Assembly: GCA_038259155.1 (NCBI GenBank) | Contig: JBBSPE010000002.1 | Span: 1-64,000, forward strand | Length of the DNA stretch: 64,000 nucleotides | Source of the DNA: JAABRT01 sp038259155 | GTDB taxonomy: Bacteria > Gemmatimonadota > Gemmatimonadetes > Gemmatimonadales > Gemmatimonadaceae | Reading direction: 5' to 3' | Shown here: positions 45,593-54,633 of the stretch, one piece after another | Layout of the letters: each line of letters begins with the position of its first letter | How positions within the stretch are numbered: the first letter of the stretch is position 1 | Notes under the pieces: model-generated | What the model saw: only the letters and a program-made list of their open reading frames with translations | Told to the model about the DNA's origin: nothing | The model's database searches: none | Position numbers and translations under genes: made by a program

Positions 45593-47481
45593 CCACCACG
45601 CCGTCGTTCGTTCGCGGCCTCTTTGACGGCGAGCTGCACGACGGCCTGCTCTTCCCCTACCCGGCCCCGCTTGACGAGCGGGCGCCGGAGGACGCAGCGA
45701 CCGCTCGGCGGCTGATCGCCGAGCTGCACCGACTCGTGGAGACCGGCGTCATTGATCCGGCGCTCATGGATGAACGCGAGGAGATGCCGGAGGCAGTGAT
45801 CAAGGCACTGGCAGCCTGCGGGCTCCTTTCCATCTCGATTCCGCGCGAGTACGGTGGTCTGGGGCTCTCCGCCTCCGGATACGCGGCGGTGGCCGGCGCG
45901 GTGGCCAGTGTGGACGCGTCACTCGCGGTGCTGATTGGCGTGCACTGCGGGCTGTGCTCCAAGGCCATTGTGCTGTTCGGCAACGATGCGCAGAAGGCGC
46001 GCTATCTCCCCATGCTCGCGCGCGGCGAAACGCTGGGTGCCTACGCGCTCACGGAGCCGGAAACGGGCTCGGACGCGCAGAACATCGTCTCGCGTGCCGA
46101 GCGCGCGCCCGATGGTCAGGGGTGGCTGCTTTACGGTCGCAAGCACTGGATTGGCAACGGACATCGTGCCGGTGTGATCGTGACGTTCGCACAGACGCTC
46201 GTGGAACGCGACGGCGCCATGGTGCGCCGACCCACCGCGTTCATGATCCGGCCGGACATGGCCGGATTCCGGGTGCACGGCACGGTGCGCAAGCTCGGCA
46301 TTCGCGCGAGCACACAGGCCGAACTCGTATACGACGGGCTGTACGTGCCCGACGATCACGTGCTGGGCGAAGTGGGCAAGGGCTTCAAGGTGGCAGTGCA
46401 CGCACTCAACGCCGGCCGACTCTCCCTCGCGGCTGGCTGCACCGCCGGCGTCAAGCAACTCATCAGCGAGTACATCGCGTATGGCGAGCTGCGCGTGCAG
46501 TTCGGCGCACCGCTTGCGTCGTTCGAAGTGACCCAGCGCAAGGCAGCCACGCTGGCGGCCGACGCCTACGCCGCCGATGCCATGGTGGGCGCGCTCGCGG
46601 CCGCCCTCGATGGCGACAACGTGGATGCGTCGCTCGAGGCAGCCATTGCCAAGGTGTTCGCGTCGGAACTCATCTGGCGTGCGACCGACGAAATGGTGCA
46701 GCTCGCGGGTGGACGCGGCTTTGTGAAGCCATGGCCGTACGAGCGCTATCTGCGCGATGCTCGCATCAATCGCATTTTCGAGGGGGCCAACGAGATCCTC
46801 CGGCTGTATGTGGGGCTCAACGGCGTGCAGGGCCCAGCCGCGCAACTGCAGGAGCTGGCCGAAGCGCTCAAGAGTCCGCTCCAGCATTGGGAGCGGGTGG
46901 CGGAATACGCCGGCGATCGCGTACGGTCGGCGTTCGGGCGGCACGCCAAGTTCTCGGTGGCGATGCATGCGCGGCTCGAAGCGCACGCGGGTTACGTGGA
47001 AAAACACACCGCCGAACTCGCGCAGTCCACCGAACGCGCCGTGATCCGGCACAAGAAACGCATTGTCGAACGACAGATGGTGGTGGAGCGGCTGGCCGAC
47101 ATGGCTGCGGAGCTGTACGCGCGCACGGTCACGATCGCGCGCACCCAGCGGCTGATCGAGGAGCGCGGCGTGGAGGGTTGCGCGCGGGAGCTCGACCTGT
47201 GCGACCTGTTCTGCGTGACATCAGGACGTCGCTTTCGCGAGCTGCGCATCGCCCTGCAGGAGGGCGGTGAGACCATCGATGATCGGCGCCGGAACATCGC
47301 GGCCGCGCTTCGGGCCGACGAGGGCTACCACATTACTGCGGCGCTGCTGGACGTGCCGGCTCTGCAACGTCCAGCGCCGACGATGACCCCTCCGCCTGCG
47401 CCGGGCACGGCCGCTCAGACCAACGAAGGCGCGAAGATCGCATACCCCCATGGGGTACCGGAGTCCACAGCGGCGCAGTAA
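45589..47481 (+). CDS. Acyl-CoA dehydrogenase (long form, VLCAD-like)
   Basis: A 630-residue FAD enzyme that makes trans-2-enoyl-CoA in fatty acid oxidation. Residues 1-70 are an N-terminal extension; then SIPREYGGLGLSASGYA, YALTEPETGSDAQNIVSRAE (FAD site), KHWIGNGHRAGVIV, KGFKVAVHALNAGRLSLAAG, the catalytic Glu in RINRIFEGANEILRLYVG, and a C-terminal helical domain of about 180 residues (RHKKRIVERQMVVERLADM) as in VLCAD/ACAD9 types. The chain length cannot be told. Start GTG overlaps the Big2 gene. The last 40 residues are Pro/Ala-rich. Confidence 0.9.
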   Translation: MTTTPSFVRGLFDGELHDGLLFPYPAPLDERAPEDAATARRLIAELHRLVETGVIDPALMDEREEMPEAVIKALAACGLLSISIPREYGGLGLSASGYAAVAGAVASVDASLAVLIGVHCGLCSKAIVLFGNDAQKARYLPMLARGETLGAYALTEPETGSDAQNIVSRAERAPDGQGWLLYGRKHWIGNGHRAGVIVTFAQTLVERDGAMVRRPTAFMIRPDMAGFRVHGTVRKLGIRASTQAELVYDGLYVPDDHVLGEVGKGFKVAVHALNAGRLSLAAGCTAGVKQLISEYIAYGELRVQFGAPLASFEVTQRKAATLAADAYAADAMVGALAAALDGDNVDASLEAAIAKVFASELIWRATDEMVQLAGGRGFVKPWPYERYLRDARINRIFEGANEILRLYVGLNGVQGPAAQLQELAEALKSPLQHWERVAEYAGDRVRSAFGRHAKFSVAMHARLEAHAGYVEKHTAELAQSTERAVIRHKKRIVERQMVVERLADMAAELYARTVTIARTQRLIEERGVEGCARELDLCDLFCVTSGRRFRELRIALQEGGETIDDRRRNIAAALRADEGYHITAALLDVPALQRPAPTMTPPPAPGTAAQTNEGAKIAYPHGVPESTAAQ

Positions 47482-47489
47482 CGTGTGGC

Positions 47490-47975
47490 ATGCGTTCCTC
47501 GTTGCTGCGTCGCCCGTTGTCCGCCCTGCTTGGCCTGCTGCTCATTCCCGCGTTGACGGGAATGTGGGCCTGTCGCGCACCGGCAGCGGCCCACGGCACG
47601 CACACCGGCGCCGCCACAGCAGCTGGTGCATCCGAAGCATCCGCAGCGGCTGGTGCATCCGAAGCATCCGCAGCGGCAACTGCAGCGGCTCCCACACACG
47701 CTCACGCTCAGGTGCACCAACACCCGATGGCCAGTGATGCGCCGTTCGCACCGATCGTGGGCGAGTTGGTGATTGACTCCGGCGATGCGTGTTGCCCGAC
47801 ACCCGGCCTGCCCACGCACTGCACGACCTCCGCCGGCTGCGGAACAGCATTGGCGGTGGCCAGTGGCATGCCATCGCCACGAATCGTTCCGGCGTGGCGC
47901 GCCAGCATCGTGTGGCGTGCGTTCGCACCGCCTGGTCCGTCTCCCGCTCCCGACGTCCCACCTCCCAGGGCGTAA
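47490..47975 (+). CDS. Exported His/Cys-rich protein of unknown function
   Basis: A 161-residue protein with a signal peptide (LLGLLLIPALTGMWAC, a possible lipobox). The mature part is Ala-rich with two copies of AGASEASAA, then a His-containing region (THAHAQVHQHPM) and cysteines (SGDACCPTPGLP, HCTTSAGCGTAL). The His/Met/Cys pattern resembles small periplasmic metal- or copper-related proteins, but no family is recognised. Begins 8 bp behind the acyl-CoA dehydrogenase stop and precedes two more exported proteins. Confidence 0.55.
   Translation: MRSSLLRRPLSALLGLLLIPALTGMWACRAPAAAHGTHTGAATAAGASEASAAAGASEASAAATAAAPTHAHAQVHQHPMASDAPFAPIVGELVIDSGDACCPTPGLPTHCTTSAGCGTALAVASGMPSPRIVPAWRASIVWRAFAPPGPSPAPDVPPPRA
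47623..47676. repeat. 27-bp tandem repeat, two exact copies
   Basis: Two identical 27-bp units at 47623-47649 and 47650-47676, starting CTGGTGCATCC, code for the duplicated AGASEASAA block of the His/Cys-rich protein. In frame. Confidence 0.9.
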
Positions 47976-48108
47976 GTGATCGCGCGGCCAGTGTCCCGAC
48001 CTGGTGCGCGCCGTTGGATTTGTGCTCCGGCGGACCTGTGCCGCCGTGGAGCGACAACGCTGCTTCGCGTGCCCCGAGCGCACGCGCAACTCACCTCCCG
48101 GAGCTTTC

Positions 48109-49083
48109 ATGTGCAGGTCTCTGCGCGCGTCCATTCGCGCGCGCGTCTCTCCACCCGTTTGTTGTACGCGAGTGCACGCCGCCGCTTTGGCGCTATTGCT
48201 CGCGATCTGGGCCGTCCCCGCGGCGGCACAGACCGACTTTCTGAACACCGACGGCGGTCGTCCGCTGCACGTGCAGGATGCGATGTCGGTGGATTGGCGC
48301 GCGTTCGAGCTGCAGTTCGCGCCGCTGAGCATCGAGCGCCATCGGGAAAGCCAGTGGCTGGTGTCCATCGAGCCGGAGCTCGCGTTCGGTCTGTGGCCGC
48401 GCACGCACGTTTCCATAGGCCTGCCCCTCGTGTCGTTGCCCAAACCGAGCCCCGCCGTGTTTCAGCTGTTCGGCCGCTCGGCAGGCCAGGCCCGCCTGTC
48501 ACGCTCGGCGAGCATACCGGCGCGCGACGTGATCATTGATCCGTCCGTGCCCTCCGCCGGACAGACGGGAGGTCTCGCCGGCGTGCACCTCTCGGTGTTC
48601 CACCAGCTCAACGTCGAAACGCGCATCCCGGCCTTGGCCGTGCGCGGCGCAGTGTTGCTGCCCGCGGGTCCGTTTGGTCCGGCGCGGGCCATCCCATCGA
48701 TCATGGGCATCGTCACGCGCACGCTGCCCGCGCTCGGCGCCGTCCGCGTGCACGGCAACGCGTCCGTCGCGTTCGGGGATGCGCCGGAGACGTTGGGTGT
48801 CGGCCAGTTCGCCGCGGAGGAGCCGCGCTGGATGGCGGGCGTGTCGATGGATCGGGCGTTTCCGCTTCAGTCCACGCTCATCGCCGTTGAAGCCGTGGCC
48901 GAGCAGGGCATGCGGGCCGACGACGTGGTGCGCTGGCGCAGCGGCGTTGGTGTGCGGCACCAGTTTTCCCCGCGCGTGGTGCTCGACTTGGGTTTCGGCC
49001 GCCAGCTCACGGGTGCCGACTCGCACTGGTCGTTCACCGCAGGCAGCGCCATCGAGCTTGGGCTCGGCCGACGCATTTTCTGA
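48109..49083 (+). CDS. Outer-membrane-like beta-barrel protein, unknown function
   Basis: A 324-residue exported protein. A signal peptide (LALLLAIWAVPAAAQ) precedes alternating amphipathic strands (SQWLVSIEPELAFGLWPRT; RGAVLLPAGPFGP; LIAVEAVAEQGM) and the end LGLGRRIF, with a terminal Phe, as in outer-membrane beta-barrels. It has a GGLAGVHLSVFHQLNVET central strand. The ATG at 48109 has GGAG seven bases upstream; the frame is open to 48004. I do not recognise the substrate; similar proteins are annotated as porin- or transporter-like. Confidence 0.6.
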   Translation: MCRSLRASIRARVSPPVCCTRVHAAALALLLAIWAVPAAAQTDFLNTDGGRPLHVQDAMSVDWRAFELQFAPLSIERHRESQWLVSIEPELAFGLWPRTHVSIGLPLVSLPKPSPAVFQLFGRSAGQARLSRSASIPARDVIIDPSVPSAGQTGGLAGVHLSVFHQLNVETRIPALAVRGAVLLPAGPFGPARAIPSIMGIVTRTLPALGAVRVHGNASVAFGDAPETLGVGQFAAEEPRWMAGVSMDRAFPLQSTLIAVEAVAEQGMRADDVVRWRSGVGVRHQFSPRVVLDLGFGRQLTGADSHWSFTAGSAIELGLGRRIF

Positions 49084-49100
49084 CCCGATCCGGAGGTTAC

Positions 49101-50297
49101 ATGACTCGATTGACACGAGCGGTCGCCGGTATTGCGACCGCACTGATGATAGGCCTGCCGTGGCAGGCGGCGCACGCGCAGTGGGTGACCACCGCCGAGC
49201 AGTTCTATCCGGGCGGCGCGTGGAACTGGCGGTTTCTGCGCGTCTATCCGAACTCGGCGCGCCTCTTCAACGCGTTCGACTACGGGCACGCCATCCTGTA
49301 CGAGGTGCTGTGGCGCCAGCCGGCCACGCAGGCCATTCCGCGTCTGGAGGAACGGGAGTTTGATTTTCTGGTGAACAAGCTGCTGGTGAATCCTCCGCGC
49401 ATTCCGCTGGCGGAAGAGTCCGTGATGCCGTCATACGCGCGGTTGGCGCCGGAAGCGAAAATGATGTTCGAGTGGGCGCACATCCTGCACCGGCAGATCT
49501 ACGACATCTGGGCCGATGGCCGGATCAGCACGGACGAAAAGGACGACGAGGTCGCGCGTGTGTTCGAGGCGTACCTGACGCGCCGCGATCTCGCCTTCAG
49601 CACGAAGCCCAAGAGCATGCGGCTCATGCAGGAAATGCCCTACTCGCTCGCGTTCCGGAAGCAGTATCCCAAGTTCAACGGACTGATCTGGGCCTACCAC
49701 TGGCTGCAGGTCGGGCTGTACGAACCCATGATCGTGGCTGAGACGCCGTTGGCGCGCGACTCGCTGGTGCGGGCCACGACGGATCGCTTCCGGGCCATGA
49801 TCGCGGAGGCGCCGTCGCGCATGCCGCACGTGATGCCAATGACGGCGGCCGTCGCGCCCGCGTTCGCCGCGCGCTACCCGAGCATCGCCATCGTGTTCGA
49901 CAACCTGCATTCAATGCACGATGTCATCAGCGATATTCTGGCAAACGACAGCGTGCCGCAGAACGCCAAGCGCGCAGAAATTCTGCTGGCCGCGTCACGC
50001 TATCGCGACAGTACCTCGTATGTGATGCCCGACTCGGCGTGGCGCACGATGGCGCGCGAAATGGGTATCGAAAATCAGGGCGGCCCGGCGGTTGGATTCG
50101 GCGCCACCTTTCCGACGCCAACCGTCACGCGTGGCGCCGTGATGCAGCACGATGATCGCACAGGCCGGCACACCGGTATGGCGTGGGGCGAGATGCTCAT
50201 GGAGGGCATGGACCACTCGGGCCGCCTGATGCCGCGTGACACGCTGCCCAATGCGCGCTCGCTCACTCCCGCGCGTTCAGTCTTCCGACGCGAGTAG
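49101..50297 (+). CDS. Exported protein of unknown function, Met/His-rich C-terminus
   Basis: A 398-residue exported protein (signal peptide TALMIGLPWQAAHAQ). The body is helical with many Trp/Tyr/His residues (FDYGHAILYEVLWRQ, MFEWAHILHRQIYDIW, AYHWLQVGLYEPM). The end has HTGMAWGEMLMEGMDHSG, a Met/His cluster like those of copper-binding periplasmic proteins. It follows the barrel protein by 17 bp, so the three exported proteins at 47490-50297 probably form one operon. No enzyme motif found. It overlaps the convergent NarL gene by 21 bp. Confidence 0.6.
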   Translation: MTRLTRAVAGIATALMIGLPWQAAHAQWVTTAEQFYPGGAWNWRFLRVYPNSARLFNAFDYGHAILYEVLWRQPATQAIPRLEEREFDFLVNKLLVNPPRIPLAEESVMPSYARLAPEAKMMFEWAHILHRQIYDIWADGRISTDEKDDEVARVFEAYLTRRDLAFSTKPKSMRLMQEMPYSLAFRKQYPKFNGLIWAYHWLQVGLYEPMIVAETPLARDSLVRATTDRFRAMIAEAPSRMPHVMPMTAAVAPAFAARYPSIAIVFDNLHSMHDVISDILANDSVPQNAKRAEILLAASRYRDSTSYVMPDSAWRTMAREMGIENQGGPAVGFGATFPTPTVTRGAVMQHDDRTGRHTGMAWGEMLMEGMDHSGRLMPRDTLPNARSLTPARSVFRRE

Positions 50298-50972
50298 GCC
50301 AAGCCGGAGTGCCAGCTTCACGTAGTCGGTGCGATGCGCGATCCCCAGCTTTTCGTTGATACGCTGCTTGTACGTGTCCACCGTTTTGGGACTGATGGAG
50401 AGCCGCGAGCCGATCTCGGGTGCGGTGTGGCCTTCGGCAAAGAGCTGAAGCACTACCTGCTCGCGATCGGTGAGCCGCTCGAACCGCGCGCGATCATCGG
50501 AGTGTTCGTCCTTGCGCGCCAGGCCGCGTGCGAGCGCGCGGGCGGCCGACGGCTGCACGTAGATGTCGCCGGCCGCAACGGTGCGTACGGCGTCCACCAG
50601 CTCGCGCTCGGCCACCGTCTTGAGCAGGTAGCCAGCGGCACCGGCTTCGAGCAGGGCGACGAGGTGTTCGTCTTCGTTGTGCATGGTGAGCACGAGCACA
50701 CGCTGCGTGGGGGGCGTGCCGCGTTCGATCACGCGATCAGCCGCCAACTTGGCGAGCTCGCGCGTGGCGGTGAGTCCGTCCATTTCCGGCATGGACAGAT
50801 CCATCACCACCACGTGCGGATTGAGTCGGGCGGCCAACGCGAGTGCCTCCTTGCCCGTGCTCGCCTCGCCGACCACCGTGATGTCCTTGGCGGTCGCCAA
50901 GACGGCCGTGAGGCCTGCACGCACGATGGCGTGATCGTCCACGAGCACAACGCGAATCAGATCAGGACGCAT
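50277..50972 (-). CDS. NarL/FixJ-family response regulator
   Basis: A 231-residue two-component regulator. The receiver domain has VVLVDDHAIVRAGL (acidic pair), VVVMDLSMPEMDG (phosphorylated Asp near 58), VLTMHNEDEHL and GYLLKTV (Lys). The LuxR-type HTH follows: LTDREQVVLQLFAEGHTAPEI, SRLSISPKTVDTYKQRI. It binds DNA when phosphorylated. No NarX-type kinase (HisKA_3) is next to it. It is the last gene after cydA and cydB, 41 bp behind cydB, so it is likely to sense or set bd-oxidase expression or a related regulon. Confidence 0.9.
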   Translation of the reverse strand: MRPDLIRVVLVDDHAIVRAGLTAVLATAKDITVVGEASTGKEALALAARLNPHVVVMDLSMPEMDGLTATRELAKLAADRVIERGTPPTQRVLVLTMHNEDEHLVALLEAGAAGYLLKTVAERELVDAVRTVAAGDIYVQPSAARALARGLARKDEHSDDRARFERLTDREQVVLQLFAEGHTAPEIGSRLSISPKTVDTYKQRINEKLGIAHRTDYVKLALRLGLLASED

Positions 50973-51013
50973 GTCGTAATGTCGCGCCGACCGGGTGCAA
51001 GCTCAAGGCGGTA

Positions 51014-52096
51014 TCAGCGATCGAGTTGCTCGAACACCGTTTCGCGACGCGGCGATTGGCGTTCCTGGCGCGGTGGCGAGCGCTTGAAAATCCAGAACAG
51101 GTAGACAAAGGACGGCAGCAGGATGAGCGTACCGATGCCGAGCACCCCGAGCACGAGCTGCTGTGTGATACGCGGCGCGGCAAGCGATGTGATGCTGTGC
51201 GAGGGTGGCAGCAGCCAAGGGAATTGTGACCACGCCCATCCCCACAGCAGGAACGACGCCTGTGCGGCTGCGGCCACCACTGCCAGGAGCCAGCGCCGTC
51301 GCCACAGCGCCCACACCCCACCCAGTCCGGCGACCGCCGTGGCGCCGTGCATGCCGATTGCCACCGTCCCCGAGGTGAGGCCCACGAACACCAGCGGCGC
51401 TTCGCCGCGAGCGGCGAGAATGGTCAGCGTGCCGCAGACGAACACCGCCACGGCGGCGAACAGCGCGCGGGTGCGGAAGTCCTCCATGAGAGCCGGGTCC
51501 TTGCTCTCCCACGCCAGATAGACGGCGGCCAGGTGCGCGAACAGTGCGAGCGTGAGCACGCCGACGGCCACAGTGAACCCGTTCAACCACGGGTCCACGT
51601 ACACCGTGCGAAATCCGAGCGCGGGATTTACGACGTCGAGCGGCACGTTGCCGGCGGCGACCGCGCCGAGACACATGCCGAGTACCACGGGGGTGACCAC
51701 GCTGGCGATCGCGAAGATGCGTCCCCAGCGTCGTTGGACGACGTCCTCCTTGCTGTCGTAGCTCCGGAAGGTGAAAGCGGAGCCGCGCAGCACGATGCCC
51801 ACGAGCATGAAGGAAATGGGGACGTGCAGCGACGTCGCCAAATGGGCGAAGGCGCGCGGAAAGCAGCTGAACAGGAGGACCACCACCAGAATCAACCAGA
51901 CGTGATTCGCCTCCCAGATGGGCCCGATGGCCGTCGCGACCGCCGAACGCTGCGTCTCGCGGCGCGGACCGGTGGCGAGCAGGTCCCAGACGCCGCCACC
52001 AAAGTCGGCCCCTGCCAACAGCACGTAGGCGTTGAGCGCCAGCACCATGACGCCGGCCACCGCGTGCGGTAGCGTGAAAATCGAGTCCGTGTTCAC
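51014..52096 (-). CDS. cydB: Cytochrome bd-type ubiquinol oxidase subunit II
   Basis: A 360-residue membrane protein with about nine helices. The opening LLAGADFGGGVWDLLA and the GPIWEANHVWLILVVVLLF segment are CydB signatures. It pairs with CydA in the terminal oxidase that reduces O2 to water and does not pump protons. The GTG start at 52096 overlaps the cydA stop (GTGA). Short C-terminus (FKRSPPRQERQSPRRE) rich in Arg. Together with the short Q-loop CydA it resembles the cyanide-insensitive (CioAB) branch. Confidence 0.9.
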   Translation of the reverse strand: MNTDSIFTLPHAVAGVMVLALNAYVLLAGADFGGGVWDLLATGPRRETQRSAVATAIGPIWEANHVWLILVVVLLFSCFPRAFAHLATSLHVPISFMLVGIVLRGSAFTFRSYDSKEDVVQRRWGRIFAIASVVTPVVLGMCLGAVAAGNVPLDVVNPALGFRTVYVDPWLNGFTVAVGVLTLALFAHLAAVYLAWESKDPALMEDFRTRALFAAVAVFVCGTLTILAARGEAPLVFVGLTSGTVAIGMHGATAVAGLGGVWALWRRRWLLAVVAAAAQASFLLWGWAWSQFPWLLPPSHSITSLAAPRITQQLVLGVLGIGTLILLPSFVYLFWIFKRSPPRQERQSPRRETVFEQLDR

Positions 52097-53457
52097 GCGC
52101 GGCCCGGCACAACCAGCTCCTCGGTGAATCGGGCCGCCCCCGGGGCGCCCACGTGCGTCTTCAGGATCTGACGGTACAACAGCCAGACCACCGCCACCGA
52201 CAGCCCGATGTACAGCAGCGTGAAGGCGAGGAACGGCACCACGAGCCCGGGCATGGGCGTGACCGCGTCCGCCGTGCGCATCACCCCTTGGATGATCCAC
52301 GGCTGTCTTCCCACCTCGGTGACCGTCCAGCCGGCCTCGATGGCGATGAAGCCGAGGGGTGCCGTGGCCACCAGCGCGCGCAGATACCACACGTGGTCGG
52401 GCAGCGGCGTGCCGAGCCCGTGTCGGCGTCGCCAGGTACGCCCGATCGTCCACACGCCAACCAGCGCCATGAGCACACCGCACGCGACCATGAGCTGGAA
52501 CGCCACGTGCACCACGCCCACCGGTGGACGATCGGCGGCGGGCACCGCGTCGAGTCCGGGTACAGCGACGGACGCGTCACCATGCATGAGCAGCGAGATC
52601 GCGCCCGGCACCTCGATCGCGAATCGGTTGGTGCCCGTGGCGGCATCGGGCCAGCCGCCGATCACGAGCGACATGGGACCGGTATGGTGATGCGCCTCCA
52701 TCGCCGCCAGCTTCACTGGCTGCTGCTCCGCCACCACGCGCGCCGCCAGATCGCCGGAGAGCGGTTGCAGCAGCGCCGCCGGCACGCCCACCAGCAGGCC
52801 GATGTGCACCGCGGCCCGATGGAAGGCCGGATATCCCGTGCCGCGGCGCAGGGCCAGCGCGTGGATGCCGGCCGTGGCGAAGCCCGTGGCGGCGTACGCG
52901 GCCAATGTCATGTGCAGCACCTGCGAGAAGGCCGCCGGATTGAGCATCGCGGCGATCGGGTCCACGTTGCTGACCACGCCGTCCGTGAGCGTGAAGCCGG
53001 TCGGACTGTTCATCCAGGCATTGGCGGTGACCACGAACGCGCCAGAGAGCGCGCCGCTCACGGCCACGACGACGCCCGCCGCGAGGTGTGCGCGCGTCGA
53101 GATGCGGTCCCAGGCATACAAATAGATGCCCAGAAAGATGGCCTCGGTGAAGAACGCGAGGCCTTCCAGGGAGAACGGCATGCCGATGATGCCGCCCGCG
53201 TGCTCCATGAAACCGGGCCAGAGCAGGCCAAGCTCGAAGGAGAGCACCGTGCCGGACACCGCGCCCACGGCGAACAGGATGGCCGTGCCCTTGGCCCAGC
53301 GCTTCGCCAGTTCCTTGAGCAGCGGCTCGCCGCGCCGCAGGTAGCGGTACTCAGCGATCACCATGAGCGCCGGCATGCCGATGCCGACCACAGCGAACAG
53401 GATGTGGAAGCCGAGCGACATCGCCATCTGACTGCGTGCAGCAAGCAGGTCGTTCAC
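52093..53457 (-). CDS. cydA: Cytochrome bd-type ubiquinol oxidase subunit I (short Q-loop)
   Basis: A 454-residue haem-binding subunit with about nine helices. The N-terminal MAMSLGFHILFAVVGIG carries the haem b595 His, QVLHMTLAAYAATGFA contains a further haem ligand, and TEVGRQPWIIQGVMRT is the conserved GRQPW motif. The quinol-binding loop is short, as in cyanide-insensitive CIO-type oxidases; E. coli CydA is about 70 residues longer there. It needs haem insertion by CydCD-like factors, which are not in this window. First respiratory gene of the operon, 43 bp after the second paralog of unknown function. Confidence 0.93.
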   Translation of the reverse strand: MNDLLAARSQMAMSLGFHILFAVVGIGMPALMVIAEYRYLRRGEPLLKELAKRWAKGTAILFAVGAVSGTVLSFELGLLWPGFMEHAGGIIGMPFSLEGLAFFTEAIFLGIYLYAWDRISTRAHLAAGVVVAVSGALSGAFVVTANAWMNSPTGFTLTDGVVSNVDPIAAMLNPAAFSQVLHMTLAAYAATGFATAGIHALALRRGTGYPAFHRAAVHIGLLVGVPAALLQPLSGDLAARVVAEQQPVKLAAMEAHHHTGPMSLVIGGWPDAATGTNRFAIEVPGAISLLMHGDASVAVPGLDAVPAADRPPVGVVHVAFQLMVACGVLMALVGVWTIGRTWRRRHGLGTPLPDHVWYLRALVATAPLGFIAIEAGWTVTEVGRQPWIIQGVMRTADAVTPMPGLVVPFLAFTLLYIGLSVAVVWLLYRQILKTHVGAPGAARFTEELVVPGRA

Positions 53458-53500
53458 GGAGCGCTGGCCCGGCGCGTGCCGTTGCCGGCTGCGCGCGCCC

Positions 53501-53902
53501 TCAACCGGCCATCGCCGCCTTGAGGCGTGCGCGCATGGTGAACAGCTCGGCGTTCTGATTCGGATTCAGCTTGATGATGTCCTCGAGCAGCTTGAGGATC
53601 GTGGTGTCGTCCTCCACGCTCGTGGGCTCGGCGCTCAACCGCACGCCGAAGCCGAAATGCTGGCCCGGCAGGAGAATCATTTCTTTTTCGAGCGCCACGT
53701 CGCTCATGTCGTCGGCGATGCGGACGGCCACGAAGTTCTTGCCGACCTGTTCCATGTAGCACACGCGCAGCCCGTTGGCGGCCGCGGGCCATGGCTGGTA
53801 TGGGTGCATCCGGCCATCGGTTCCGCGGAACTCGCTGGTCGTGTTGCTCAGCTCGGGGAAGTTGGTCTCGAAGGCACCGACGTAGAGCAGGGCGTGTCGC
53901 AT
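53501..53902 (-). CDS. Unknown protein, second of two tandem paralogs next to cydAB
   Basis: A 133-residue soluble protein without signal peptide or membrane helix. It starts MRHALLYVGAFETNFPELSN and shares its whole length with the neighbouring gene: identical or similar blocks around NTT, GRMHPYQPWP, ANGLRVCYME, GKNFVAVRIADD, SDVALEKE, LPGQHFGFGVRLS and EPTSVEDD. The ending is helical (KLLEDIIKLNPN). I recognise no family. The gene lies between its paralog and cydA, 43 bp before cydA on the same strand. Confidence 0.75.
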   Translation of the reverse strand: MRHALLYVGAFETNFPELSNTTSEFRGTDGRMHPYQPWPAAANGLRVCYMEQVGKNFVAVRIADDMSDVALEKEMILLPGQHFGFGVRLSAEPTSVEDDTTILKLLEDIIKLNPNQNAELFTMRARLKAAMAG

Positions 53903-53982
53903 GACAGAATCGGGCAGAAGAAATGGAAATCCGGACGGCGGAATCACCGCGCCGTCCGGTGCTACAGGGAGGAGCACGCCGC

Positions 53983-54393
53983 TCAGGCGCGCTTCTTGCT
54001 CGCGTTGGACTTGAAGCGTGCGCGCATGTTCAGCAGCTCCGGCCCTTGGTCGAGATTCTTCTTGGCAATGTCCTCGAGCAGCTTCATGATGGCAATATCG
54101 TCTTCCACGCTGGTGGGCTCGCCACTCAGGCGCACGCCAAAGCCGAAGTGCTCTCCGGGCACCAGCACCACCTCGTTCTCCAGGACCACGTCACTCACAT
54201 CATCGGCCACGCGGACCGCCACGAACTTCTTGCCCGTCTTCTCCATGAAGCAGAAGCGCAGACCATTGGCACTGTCCGGCCACGCCGGGTAGGGATGCAT
54301 GCCGCCGTCGCTGCCCTCGAACGTAGTGGTGGTGTTGGTGAGGTTCGGGAAGTTCCGTTCAAAGGCACCGACGTACATGAGCGCGTGTCGCAT
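53983..54393 (-). CDS. Unknown protein, first of two tandem paralogs
   Basis: A 136-residue protein, the closest relative of the gene downstream, to which it is similar over its whole length: MRHALMYVGAFERNFPN, DGGMHPYPAWP, ANGLRFCFMEKTGKKF, VAVRVADD, HFGFGVRLSGEPTSVEDD, and a helical basic end (FKSNASKKRA). The shared GFGVRLSxEPTSVEDD block is the most conserved. It is the promoter-proximal gene of the five-gene operon that ends with the response regulator, and it faces the MetOD1 gene across 240 bp. Tandem duplication is certain; function is unknown. Confidence 0.78.
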   Translation of the reverse strand: MRHALMYVGAFERNFPNLTNTTTTFEGSDGGMHPYPAWPDSANGLRFCFMEKTGKKFVAVRVADDVSDVVLENEVVLVPGEHFGFGVRLSGEPTSVEDDIAIMKLLEDIAKKNLDQGPELLNMRARFKSNASKKRA

Positions 54394-54633
54394 AGGTCTC
54401 TGATGGGGTGAGAGGATGGCCCGGGACGCCGCGGGGACGCCGTGTTCGGGAGGAACATTACGCCGAGGAGGCCAATCCCGCACCTCCGGCGAACGGTCTG
54501 GAGCATCGAAGCCGCCACGTTCGCGACAGTTCGGGGGTGGTGGGCTTGTGTTTCGCACGGCAAAGGCTGACCCTTCCACGACAGGTTTTCACAGGGCTCT
54601 TCCCGCGTTCCTTCCCCTGTCCAGGAGCTGACG

